A stretch of DNA of 64,000 nt from Hofstenia miamia (lineage: Eukaryota > Xenacoelomorpha > Acoela): assembly GCA_004352715.1 (NCBI GenBank), contig SCFE01000036.1, forward strand, positions 1,995,895-2,059,894, given 5' to 3'. The notes beneath the pieces are model-generated. The model did no database searches, was not told the DNA's origin, and worked only from the letters and a program-made list of their open reading frames with translations. The position numbers and the translations under genes were made by a program. Positions 34,691 through 45,229 of the stretch are shown piece by piece (the stretch's first letter is position 1; each line of letters begins with the position of its first letter).

Positions 34691-35450
34691 ATTACTGATG
34701 TGCGTTTACGTTCGGGTGCGCATAGTTATTAATGGGTGGGGGCGGATACGTGTACGGTTTTCATGCTACGTAATGTGTATTTTAAATCTAAACAACACAG
34801 AAACTGCATACAATTGTTGATAGCTTTGATAAAAAATTTTTAAGCGCTCATAGCTCGCTAAATAATATAGATGTCCCACACCATTGGATAGGTAATGGCC
34901 TCCTCATTCATTCTCATCTTGAAATCATGGCCTATTACTTAGGGGATCTATGATGCTTAATCTAGCTGATGTTGCTATGGGTTTTAGATCAATTTATTAT
35001 AATAACTATGTAGGTATGGGAATAATTTGAAATTATTTCAAAAAATCGTATCTTCCATTGAAAAAAGTTAACATTTTTATGTACTTCATGCACAGTAATA
35101 ATCACAAATTTTCACCATAACAGGGAATCCGAACCCGTTTACCCATAGAAGTATCATTGTCACCACATTTCCAAATTTGTTAATAGGCGTGGAGAAAATT
35201 GTTTGAAAGTGATGACAAAACCGAATGTATCTCTATGGATGCAAAGGACAGTTTAGATTAAATAATTTTATTTGCAAAAACGAAATTATTATTAAATGCT
35301 GAAAAAATTAACATTTAAGAAACATAAAGTGTTTTCAAAATATTGTTGAAAATTTGTAATTGTTTAATAGCAGCAAATTTATTTGCGGGTACGTGTAAAA
35401 AGTTTCGGATATGGGTGGGTTCGGGTAATAAACTATTTTTTGTTGGCATT
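34691..35450. mobile_element. Possible hAT-like element, ends uncertain
   Basis: TTACTGATGTGCGTTTACG at the left resembles hAT starts. GC-rich GGGTGGGGGCGGATACGTG follows, and a matching style of sequence (TTTGCGGGTACGTG, GGTGGGTTCGGGTAA) appears at 35383-35430. No target duplication was found, because both edges lie in TA-rich DNA. Confidence 0.3.
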
Positions 35451-36356
35451 AAGATATATATAATATATATATATATATATATAATTTGCCATCGTGGTGA
35501 AATGTTTACTAAAATTTTAAATTACCTATACTCTAAGGATTTGAGGCTCTTTACAATAAATTCCGATCTGCAATGTGTTCAATCAATGTCCAATAAAACA
35601 ACAATAATTTGAAAACAATTCTGCAGTATTATTTATGTTTGATGTCTAAGCTCGCAATTAAATTCAAAATATCATCGAGACAAATTTACGGATTTAATGA
35701 TAGCATTGATAATTTTTATTAAGAAATTTCGTTTTGCTCGACTACTCTAACAATAACCATAAAACTAAATCTTTATGTTTTTCAACTACTCTTTCTTAAC
35801 CCTTTATTTGGCACTGTTGCATATATGCAACAAATCAAACTTACTATGGATAACAAAATAATATTGATAGTTCAGTGTCAATACCGCTCTTAAATATAAT
35901 TCTTACCTTGATTTACAGTAATTTTGCAGCAAAAATTTGAACAATTGACTTAAAGCATAGTTTCCGACCGCACAGTTTCCAAAAAAAATAACCACTATAT
36001 TTTTTTCTTCTATTAGTAGTGCATTATATATTTTTCAATGTTACTGACGGGTTTACAAAGCAATTTAGCTCATGAAACATATTGAGAAAGACCTTATTAT
36101 ATATAATCTATTCGATGAAAAGCTGCAGAATCTCATTTTCTCATTCTGCGGTTGAAGATATTCATTTGTTGCATATATGCGACATTGTCAAATAGGGGGT
36201 GATTTTTATGTCAATATCATGAACATTCCCACGACTTTCGGCATCAAAATTGCGAATCACCATGCAAAGCTGTGTCGTCATTCATGATTGAATCGTCATA
36301 GCAAGCTAACTTGAGGATCATTGATTGCTATTTATAGTACTTACGTCAGCCTCATT

Positions 36357-36413
36357 NNNNNNNNNNNNNNNNNNNNNNNNNNNNNNNNNNNNNNNNNNNN
36401 NNNNNNNNNNNNN
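36357..36413. other. Assembly gap (57 N) with 30-bp flank duplication
   Basis: The 30 bases before the gap (36327-36356) are repeated exactly after it (36414-36443), so the two contig ends probably overlap and the gap may not exist. Confidence 0.85.
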
Positions 36414-36414
36414 G

Positions 36415-36504
36415 CTATTTATAGTACTTACGTCAGCCTCATTGCCGGTATATCATTCAATCGAGTCTTCATATTATTCGTTGCGCCGGAAGACTAAGGT
36501 GAGT
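36415..36504 (+). promoter_or_regulatory. Putative TATA promoter, leader exon and splice donor in the piggyBac-like element
   Basis: TATTTATAG lies at about 36416-36424. A strong 5' splice site, AAG|GTGAGT, has its GT at 36499-36500. The spacing fits a short capped leader exon starting about 30 bp after the TATA box, as for a transposase transcript whose coding part was lost. A TATA copy is also present before the N gap because 30 bp is duplicated around it. Confidence 0.35.
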
Positions 36505-36929
36505 TGAATTTATCAGCATTCAAGTGAGGTTAGTATGAATCACAACTTTTTGATTGGGCATAATTTGGATTTTTAGTTAACAGTTTATTAGGGCCAAATA
36601 TAGGCCTATATATATATATATACGTATCAACAACTGGTAACGCAAATAATCAATATTTCTTCAGAAATTAGGACGTTTTGCATTCAATAATGCTATAAAT
36701 TATCAAAAGATGACATCTAAAAGCAGTTTATCAAAATAAGACAAATCTTCGTTTTTGTACCTCTATTTGGCAATGTTGCATATATGCAACAAATTATAAA
36801 ATCTATCAGAAAACAGATATTGCAAAACAAATGGTACTTTATCTTCAAATAGACAATGTTTAACAAGTTAAAGTCAAAAAATAATTTTTCTGATCACTCT
36901 AACATAATGTGCCAAATACAGGGTTAATG

Positions 36930-39900
36930 AGTCTATCAGAATGGAATAAGATTGCCCCAGGCACAAACTGTTATAATTATGTGCATCCTAAGTTCATGTG
37001 CATGTGCATTTTACAGCAACTAAAATTCAACAGGACCAATCAGATTAGCTCATCGAATGTAGCAGCTTTCTTGCTGAATAATCTTCTCAGGGCTTTTGAT
37101 CAAATATGCGATATTCATGACCTCGAAGTTCAAAATGGGCTGCATTGATATCGTCGGAAAGAATTTTAACTCATAATAAAAAATTTTTATTAAAGACCTT
37201 TTTTTGACCAATTCTGTACATACATGCAGTATCTCTAATGTTTATAGTGAACAATTTATATTTAGATAAAAATAAGTCACTAAATTTTTTGGTCAATGGC
37301 CTAAAGCCCAATAAAATTATAAAAAATGAAATTCTTTAATTTCACAGTAACATTATAATTTATAATATTAGACTATTTATGAAATTCATGTAATACGTTA
37401 GTTTTAAATGTGTATAAACAAATAAATAAAAAGTTATTTGTTTATTAAATACAAACTCGCATTTTATTTATTACGAGGACTCATTAAATCGCACTCCAAG
37501 ATTAATTAATTCAACAACTACAATATAAAAAAACATAAGCAATGTTAATATCTACTTTGTAAATATAGTGTATCTTGGTTGGCAAACAGATTTTATTATG
37601 TTATTTTTTGAGTTGAGCTATAAATTCTATTTTCATTCATTACATAAGCATTTGATCACTTCGAACATCTTAAATGCATTTGTAATGCCCCATGTATTGA
37701 GAATTTTAATAGAAAAACAGCTTATTTGGTTCTTCTGATACTTTTCCTTCATTTGCCTTGTTTCATTAGTTTTATTTGAATGAATCAATTCTGACAACTG
37801 CATGAATTTAAGATCTAGAATCATTGGATTTTCTAGTGTTAAATATGTTATACTAGAATGTACTAGAGTAACATTTTCACACAGTGAAGTAAGATATAAA
37901 CCTTAAAGATTAGCTGTAGTATTTGGAAAATTAACCTCTCCAAAAATCTACCATTTATAATTGAGTTCTTGAAATTCGAAAATGTGTGTCAAAGTTTGAC
38001 TTTATATTTCGATTCTAATCTTTAAAATTTTTAAACATCTTCATTAATAATTCGGTTTTTTACGAAATCTAAGAATTATCTATTGATATAAATACTAAGC
38101 CAAATTGTGACTTTTATTTTTTTCCTATAGTCTAGGCTGTAGTTTGAAAAATGTTCACTAATCAGATTTTTTCTACAAAATCATTACACATTATTATATC
38201 CATTATAAAAATATTTAGGGCAAAAATATTTCGGTGGAATGCCTTAACTTAATCGAGAAAATTAATATGTTGTTTTCCAGGACAATTTGGATTTTGGAAA
38301 GTAATAAAGAACATCAAATTGATGTAGTTTATGATTAAATTAATTTAGGTTTTTTAGTAGTCATACTGGGGCTTTAAGATTACTCTAGACGGGAGGGTTG
38401 GGTTCCGCCACGGTTTTCCTTCCATGCTTTAGTAATTTTTTTAAGGTACCACATTATTATTCGATCAATGAATCACTAGGAGGATAAAAGTGGACTTTTT
38501 ATGATTGAATCATCTGAAATATATTTGCTTAGCAATTATATTTATCCAAGAATTTGCCGAAAAATAAATGAGTTGAAAATAATAGCTTCCAAGATTATCA
38601 CAGTTTACACTTGAATTTACGTGAAGAAAGCAATAAACTTCTGAAATTTTATTTCACTTATTATCTTTTCTCACAATTACCTTCTTATATTTAATATTCT
38701 ACTTCTTAAGGCCAAGGTGATGAAATAATCTAAATATTTTTAGGCTTGTGATGAAATATGGTGACCCTACACTGCGGCGCGCTTAAGTAAGACTTGGGCG
38801 GGCTGTGCACATTAAACAAGCAAATGTCTATCGCTGTCTACATTGCAGTTAGCTGTTAATCCAAGTGGGCTTGTTAACTATACAAACTTTGGCTTTTTGA
38901 AAAATTGTAAATAACTGCATGTCTTCAGATACAGCATTACTCCTTAAACCAAACTTTTTACCTTCGCATGGAGTGATTTCACCAATAGAAGTGTCAATAT
39001 CCCAAAATTCCCAATTTCTTAAAAAGGTTAGTGGGAATTGATTGAAAATGTGGAAAAACACTATGTTTCTTTGGATTTAGTCGAACAACGAACAGTTTAT
39101 ATAAAAGAGAATACACATTCAACATGTTTTAACAGTTGACTTTAAAGGAATGCCCTTGCACAATAAAATGGTGAAAGTTTAAGAATATTCAAAATGCGTT
39201 GGAAGCGCATAACATAGAAAAAGTTAAGAATATATTGCTAAATAAATTGTTAATTTCAGCACATGGTCAATCGGCACACTTTGCGTGCGTTCGGTTTGCA
39301 TGAAACTGTGGCTTAAGCGTTGACTGCCCCCCTTTAACTGCATGCATATGAAGAAAGTAAGTCAAATCAGCTATTGATATATTTGCTAATAGATCTGCCA
39401 AATACTACAGCCATTGTAGCGTGTTGCAAACGAAATAACTACGTTCGCATGTCCACGTGAAATAATAAATTATGTCGAATTAATAATACGACTCATTGAA
39501 TGAATTCGAATCAAACAGTGATTACATTGACTTAAATAAAACTGCAGGATTCTATTAATCTCAAGGTTCCTCACCTATTACATATTTCTATCCTAGGCAT
39601 TTGGAAATGTTATATGCAAAGTCTAATACGGGATTTAGGAAATAGCAAGTATTACTAGTATACTAACTCTATGAAGACGACTTGATGCTAAAAAGACTTT
39701 AATTGGAAGTAACGGAATTGATTCATAATATTTTGAAATATAAAGTTTTTTCTTGAAAATGTAGCATTTTAAAGACCAACAAACTTCATTTTGTCCAACC
39801 TTTTGATATATTTTTTGGAACAATTGAATAGAAACTTTGTTTTGTATAAAGAGTGATTTAATATTTGAATAAATATAGTTGTGGAATAAGAATTTTTTCG

Positions 39901-40490
39901 AACTTGGCTTTAAATCAATAACTCAATTCATATTCAATTCTCGATGTAGTCTGAAAGCAATCTCAAACAGCAGTTTCCTTGTCAGCGTGGAAGGTGAAAA
40001 ATTATTTTAATGTATTTTTTGTTGCACTTTCGAACAATGAAAAATATAATTTTTTCAATGGATTGATTTTTTTAAAATAGAATAGGATCGTTTTTTAACA
40101 GCTTCAGCATGCCACTGCTATTATCAAAACAATTGCTGATATGAAATCTACAAAATATGTTTACAATAAATTTGTTAAATGTAGTTTATTGTTAGTGAGT
40201 TGTTTAACCATCATTTTTGTTTAAGCTTGATTCCCTTAATTTATATAAATTCATTCCTTGATGCTTAGTTGAAAATTATCAATTGCCTTCAATAAAAATT
40301 TATATGTCTTTAGGTCATCGAAGATGGTTGACTGATTTTGCGCTTTCTAATTTTTGCTTAATTTTTTATTGAATATTTGTTTTCACAGGTTATTCGGTAG
40401 TAATTTTTCTCCTTTTGTACATGCCACAATTTAAGTGTAGTGATGATTACTGGGTTGTGGCACTGTTACGTTTCTATAGAAATATTTTAC
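36930..40490. other. AT-rich intergenic sequence, nothing firmly recognised
   Basis: About 3.5 kb with only short chance-like frames (for example 36940-37148 plus and 38849-39061 minus, neither with a recognised family). A short GC-richer spot occurs near 38770-38800. Confidence 0.45.
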
Positions 40491-40499
40491 CAAACTCTT

Positions 40500-40650
40500 G
40501 AAACTCTTCAGCATAGGATTATATTGAGCCAGTAAATCCCATTTGACAGAGGGGTGCAAAACCCTACTTCAATAGCATCAAGATAAGTATGAGAGTCATC
40601 AACATACCTTTTTTTCAAAGGCTTAAATCGAGTTTTGCAAAAATAATGTT
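40500..40650 (-). pseudogene. Penelope-like reverse transcriptase fragment
   Basis: On the minus strand, K-K-R-Y-V-D-D-S-H-T-Y-L-D is the palm catalytic box (YVDDSH) typical of one Penelope-like RT branch. It is followed by F-x-x-x-L-S-N-G-I, corresponding to the usual FLxxLNxxD region. Upstream sequence is frameshifted. This differs from the R-H-Y-V-D-D-I-L form of the relic at 47.1-48.2 kb, so two Penelope-like lineages are present. Confidence 0.5.
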
Positions 40651-40659
40651 ATAAAGTAA

Positions 40660-41900
40660 GACTTGGAAATCTCCCTATTCTTAAGTTTTGTAGCCCATTT
40701 CAGAGAGTATTGAAATATAAACATCATTATTTATTACCCATATATTAACAAAAGCATATAAATTCAAAAATATAACTACATAATGTATAAATCTGTACAA
40801 GATATTGGGTTATGTTGAAATATATATAATTCAACTGTGTAATACTCAAGCTTCATAGAAAGAATGATAATTTGTTGGGTGTCCTGTTATTCTATAGCCG
40901 TTCTTGACAATAATCAAACACAATTGTATTAATTTTTTGTTTAGAATTCCAAAATATATCTTGATCTTTCTCCTCAGACATGTAATTGTATTTGTCTGTC
41001 TTGTTTCCAAGTGGATCTTCCATGAATTTTTTTAATTTTAAATTGAGATGACATTTAATGAAACTAATTTTCCACCCAAATTGTGCAAATTTACATTAAG
41101 CAAGTAGTGAACTATTGTGAACACATTGTAAGAATTTAAAAATAGCATTAGCAAACAACAAATGTGACATGTTTGTATTATGTGGAAAACTAAAAAATAT
41201 CCCGCATCTTTTCTATATGATTTCAACATGTCAAATCTTTGATTAAAGTACCTATAAATTACTTGGAAATGGAAAAACCATCAACGTAATTTTATAATGT
41301 AATATTTGTAACTGGTGGAGTTAATGAACGTATATTCAAGAAAACAGGGTTAGAGAAATGAACTCAATATTTGATTGTTCAAGAATATTTGTTGTCTTAG
41401 TTGATAAGCACATATTTGAACACAGGAACATTCATTGGGGCAAGATCCGATCCGCAAAATCCTCGTCAGGCCTGAGCACAATCACTATATACCTACCTAT
41501 ACATTAATATATACACTTATTTAAAAGTTTTTCAAATATGGTTTTTTGGTAGTTATTTAAATGCCTTTTTAATCATATCAAACTTGATTTTCACTGATCT
41601 GCAAAAAAATACTTAACCTAAGAAATACTTTTGCAAAGATTTTTTATTTTTAGTAGCTAATGAAAATCACGACTGTAAGTTATACAACACTGCACCTGGC
41701 GAATTGCATCAGTGGTTTTACGCACAGTAACTCCTCAAAGACTCATAAAAATAACAAGTCCGTAAATTTCTGTTGATGTTGAATGCCATTGGAATTTCTA
41801 GTTAAGTATGAAATCATTAAATTCATGCCCTATTTCTATGAAAATGCGTGGATTCTCTCATGGGTGTAACACGCGAAAATTCAATTAGTTGCATGTATAA
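40660..41900. other. AT-rich intergenic sequence, nothing recognised
   Basis: No supported feature before the TA tract that starts near 41905. Confidence 0.5.
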
Positions 41901-41903
41901 TCG

Positions 41904-41904
<1 letters not shown>

Positions 41905-41935
<31 letters not shown>

Positions 41936-42041
41936 NNNNNNNNNNNNNNNNNNNNNNNNNNNNNNNNNNNNNNNNNNNNNNNNNNNNNNNNNNNNNNNNN
42001 NNNNNNNNNNNNNNNATATATATATATATATATATATATAA
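41905..42041. repeat. (TA)n tract with 80-N assembly gap
   Basis: TA runs on both sides of Ns at 41936-42015. The true tract length is unknown. Confidence 0.9.
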
Positions 42042-42319
42042 TTGAGAATGAGAAATGAAATGTAGTATTGAATATATTATGACAAAATTAGCAAAAATGT
42101 TTGGATTTATATTGTCAAAGTAAACGCTTAAGCCTTTATTAAATTCTAGGAATTATTCAAACAACAGAACCTATCTACAATGGTAAAAAATGAACAACTG
42201 ATTTTAGAGTTATGTCTATCATTGAGAATCCAAATCAACGTGTTGGAAAACCAAAATGTTTCCAAATGCTGGATAAATATGTATTACTTAAAAATAATAT
42301 AAATTCTTCAAAGGCGTAA

Positions 42320-42325
42320 TTTATT
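42320..42325 (-). terminator. Polyadenylation signal AATAAA
   Basis: AATAAA on the minus strand, about 50 nt beyond the stop codon of the membrane-protein gene. This supports an expressed gene with a very short 3' UTR. Confidence 0.6.
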
Positions 42326-42374
42326 GAAAAATTCGGAAATGTCTAAAACTGAAAAAAGCACGATCAAAATAAGT

Positions 42375-43322
42375 TTATGAATAGGAAGCTGCCTGTTGGG
42401 GACTATAGGATTTAGGCTTATAAGCAGCATTGTTGTGATTTGAAAAGGGTTGATTTGAAGGCATATTTCCCATAGGATGCATCATGTGGGGATGATTTGG
42501 GGGAATCGGCTTGGACAAAGGCTGTGACAGAGGAGTCTGTTGCAGTCCATTTCTAGGGTTTTTACGTGACTGAACTTTGTTTCTTTGGTAAAAAAAGGCA
42601 ATAATAAAACAAAGAAATACAGTTAGGCCAACTGCCGATGCAACTAGAAGAGCGATTAATGGGTCACCTTTAGTTTCTTGTGATTTTTTGCTTTCACTGG
42701 ATTCATGGACTTTAACTCCAAAAAAATTTACATTTCCATATTCTTTATAAGTGCCATCCTCCTTTAATAAGCATTGAGCATTAACTGTGTAAATTGCTTT
42801 ATAATTCGGTACATTCGGCACAATCGTTTCAAAAGACAGAACATAAGCCCCGGACGTAAATGTCAAAGGTTTAACTAAATCATATTTAAACTTTGCATAC
42901 GCACCTATCAATTTGACAAATAACTTGTTTTCCACGTTGGCATAAAAAGTGACATTAATTCGAAAAATTTGACCTTCTTCAACTTCTACCATTGTATCTT
43001 TTTTCACCACGTCACGAATTGTGCAAAGATTTGTATTACTCGTTTTAATATAAAACTTCTTTGCTTGCATTGGTGAATCACGATTACATGTAATCAACTT
43101 GTTATTAAAATTCCTTGCTCTGGTAAGAATAACAGATCGCCGGTAGGTTTCTGCATTTGGAATGTCTTGTTTACCATCTAATCTCCAATCGCATTCACCA
43201 TAGCTGTCTAAGACTGATATATTGTAATGCGTATCTCTTGGAAGCACGCGCACATCAAATCCATTTGCAACAATTGCCAGAAACGAATGGAGAATTGATA
43301 CATAAACTATGTATCGACCCAT
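42375..43322 (-). CDS. Type I single-pass membrane protein, secreted ectodomain, orphan (315 aa)
   Basis: The only confident host gene in the window, intronless across its CDS. Residues 1-20 form a signal peptide (hydrophobic core I-V-Y-V-S-I-L-H-S-F-L-A-I-V-A). The ectodomain, about 21-219, has Cys44, Cys79, Cys100 and Cys184, and N-glycosylation sequons at Asn34 (NIS) and Asn123 (NVT). Alternating beta-strand-like segments suggest two small beta domains, perhaps Ig-like or another beta sandwich, but I recognise no family. A TM helix spans about 221-245, then a basic stop-transfer (Q-R-N-K-V-Q-S-R-K) and a 70-residue tail rich in Pro, Asn, Ser, His and Met with P-x-x-P spacing and S-Y-S-P near the end. 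The Met at 43322 is chosen because it opens the signal peptide. AATAAA lies about 50 nt after the stop. It is likely a cell-surface receptor or adhesion protein; function is unknown. Confidence 0.85.
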   Translation of the reverse strand: MGRYIVYVSILHSFLAIVANGFDVRVLPRDTHYNISVLDSYGECDWRLDGKQDIPNAETYRRSVILTRARNFNNKLITCNRDSPMQAKKFYIKTSNTNLCTIRDVVKKDTMVEVEEGQIFRINVTFYANVENKLFVKLIGAYAKFKYDLVKPLTFTSGAYVLSFETIVPNVPNYKAIYTVNAQCLLKEDGTYKEYGNVNFFGVKVHESSESKKSQETKGDPLIALLVASAVGLTVFLCFIIAFFYQRNKVQSRKNPRNGLQQTPLSQPLSKPIPPNHPHMMHPMGNMPSNQPFSNHNNAAYKPKSYSPQQAASYS

Positions 43323-43354
43323 GCGATGACAGTTTTAGCTTCTAACAGACTTGG

Positions 43355-43385
43355 CTGCAAAGATCAACGAAACTCCACTACTTAC
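43355..43385 (-). other. Possible 5'-UTR splice sites
   Basis: About 30 nt upstream of the start codon on the minus strand, GTAAGT and TTGATCTTTGCAG sit 31 nt apart. The acceptor is good and could join a more distant non-coding first exon. A 31-nt intron itself would be unusually short for an animal. Confidence 0.3.
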
Positions 43386-43891
43386 GTCTAGCAGCAGTTG
43401 AATGTAAAATTTGTCGTATTCCTCTAACGGCGAAATATTTCACCTAAATGATAACATTATCTCACTAGAACAATCCGTTATCAAAACCAGTGGCTGCTAG
43501 TCGGAAAATAAATCGTTTCATATTTAGTGTACACATACACGTATAAATCACTCATTCAAAGAATTTCAATGGAATTTGCACATGTTAATTGTAAATTTAA
43601 CGTTCATTATTACTAAAATTCAAAAATATTTTCAACATTTAGTTTAGAATTTAACATAAAATATATTTCAATTCCAGCAAATGTTTTATTTAAAATTAGC
43701 AACAACCTATACCTCTTAAATGTCTCATTAAGCATTACAAACACTCATGAAATATTAAAACTTTGACAAAGATTCTTTTTAACAGAATTTTCATCAAAGT
43801 TTTCATGTTTTTAACATAAAAGAAAATTCATTTAACACTTCGCAAAGTAAATTTTTCCTGTATAGGTTTGTATTAGTGATGTGCAGGTACT

Positions 43892-43983
43892 AGTGTTGTG
43901 TGTACCAATCAAGGCTGCTTAGGTAGCCTTGGTACAAACATGCTTTAACCGAAAAAACCGGAACGGATTTGCTTCTTATTTTA
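43892..43983 (+). repeat. TAGTGTTG...CCGGTT dispersed repeat, copy 3 (cut by the N at 43984)
   Basis: TAGTGTTGTGTGTACCAATC through CTTTAACCGAAAAAACCGG, alignable with 34571-34670. The complete form is at 45094-45225, where TTTTAATCCGGTTTTAACC follows. It lies just upstream of the membrane-protein gene. Confidence 0.6.
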
Positions 43984-43984
43984 N

Positions 43985-44524
43985 AACTGTGTAAATTGCT
44001 TTATAATTCGGTACATTCGGCACAATCGTTTCAAAAGACAGAACATAAGCCCCGGACGTAAATGTCAAAGGTTTAACTAAATCATATTTAAACTTTGCAT
44101 ACGCACCTATCAATTTGACAAATAACTTGTTTTCCACGTTGGCATAAAAAGTGACATTAATTCGAAAAATTTGACCTTCTTCAACTTCTACCATTGTATC
44201 TTTTTTCACCACGTCACGAATTGTGCAAAGATTTGTATTACTCGTTTTAATATAAAACTTCTTTGCTTGCATTGGTGAATCACGATTACATGTAATCAAC
44301 TTGTTATTAAAATTCCTTGCTCTGGTAAGAATAACAGATCGCCGGTAGGTTTCTGCATTTGGAATGTCTTGTTTACCATCTAATCTCCAATCGCATTCAC
44401 CATAGCTGTCTAAGACTGATATATTGTAATGCGTATCTCTTGGAAGCACGCGCACATCAAATCCATTTGCAACAATTGCCAGAAACGAATGGAGAATTGA
44501 TACATAAACTATGTATCGACCCAT
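43985..44524 (-). pseudogene. Truncated duplicate of the membrane-protein gene (probable assembly artefact)
   Basis: It encodes the same first 180 residues as the 42375-43322 gene with no difference that I can see, then runs into the single N at 43984. The TM segment and tail are absent. The identity continues through 660 bp of upstream non-coding DNA, which is not expected of an old paralogue. The simplest reading is one gene assembled twice, for example from two overlapping contigs or haplotypes. A very recent tandem duplication remains possible. Confidence 0.75.
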
Positions 44525-45229
44525 GCGATGACAGTTTTAGCTTCTAACAGACTTGGCTGCAAAGATCAACGAAACTCCACTACTTACGTCTAGCAGCAGT
44601 TGAATGTAAAATTTGTCGTATTCCTCTAACGGCGAAATATTTCACCTAAATGATAACATTATCTCACTAGAACAATCCGTTATCAAAACCAGTGGCTGCT
44701 AGTCGGAAAATAAATCGTTTCATATTTAGTGTACACATACACGTATAAATCACTCATTCAAAGAATTTCAATGGAATTTGCACATGTTAATTGTAAATTT
44801 AACGTTCATTATTACTAAAATTCAAAAATATTTTCAACATTTAGTTTAGAATTTAACATAAAATATATTTCAATTCCAGCAAATGTTTTATTTAAAATTA
44901 GCAACAACCTATACCTCTTAAATGTCTCATTAAGCATTACAAACACTCATGAAATATTAAAACTTTGACAAAGATTCTTTTTAACAGAATTTTCATCAAA
45001 GTTTTCATGTTTTTAACATAAAAGAAAATTCATTTAACACTTCGCAAAGTAAATTTTTCCTGTATAGGTTTGTATTAGTGATGTGCAGGTACTAGTGTTG
45101 TGTGTACCAATCAAGGCTGCTTAGGTAGCCTTGGTACAAACATGCTTTAACCGAAAAAACCGGAACGGATTTGCTTCTTATTTTAATCCGGTTTTAACCA
45201 AATCGTTAAAATTTACCGCTTGTATATAA

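Larger units (their letters stand above)
35800..36923. mobile_element. piggyBac-like element, TTAA target duplication, no transposase
   Basis: CCCTTTATTTGGCAC at 35800 and, on the minus strand from 36923, CCCTGTATTTGGCAC form the TIR. Each is flanked by TTAA (35796-35799 and 36924-36927), the piggyBac signature. The palindrome TTGCATATATGCAA and the TATTTGnCAnTG word recur near 35818, 36170 (inverted, one base changed) and 36776, giving internal terminal-type repeats. No transposase is present; the interior has a 57-N gap (36357-36413). At about 1.1 kb it is a deletion derivative. Confidence 0.8.
42783..45185. repeat. 1,201-bp direct duplication joined by a single N
   Basis: 42783-43983 and 43985-45185 appear identical base for base, with a constant offset of 1,202 and one N between. 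The unit covers the gene's 5' part, its upstream flank and part of a dispersed repeat. Confidence 0.85.

Noticed and set aside
36909-37148. 79-codon plus frame beginning in the piggyBac-like right TIR
   Set aside because: Starts inside the element end and has no recognised domain.
38849-39061. 70-codon minus frame with a CTAAC-CTTTTTAAG acceptor-like site
   Set aside because: No recognised family, no convincing donor, and similar frames occur by chance at this length.
43157-43345. Plus frame antisense to the membrane-protein gene (and its duplicate at 44359-44547)
   Set aside because: Opposite-strand shadow with no promoter, signal or family.
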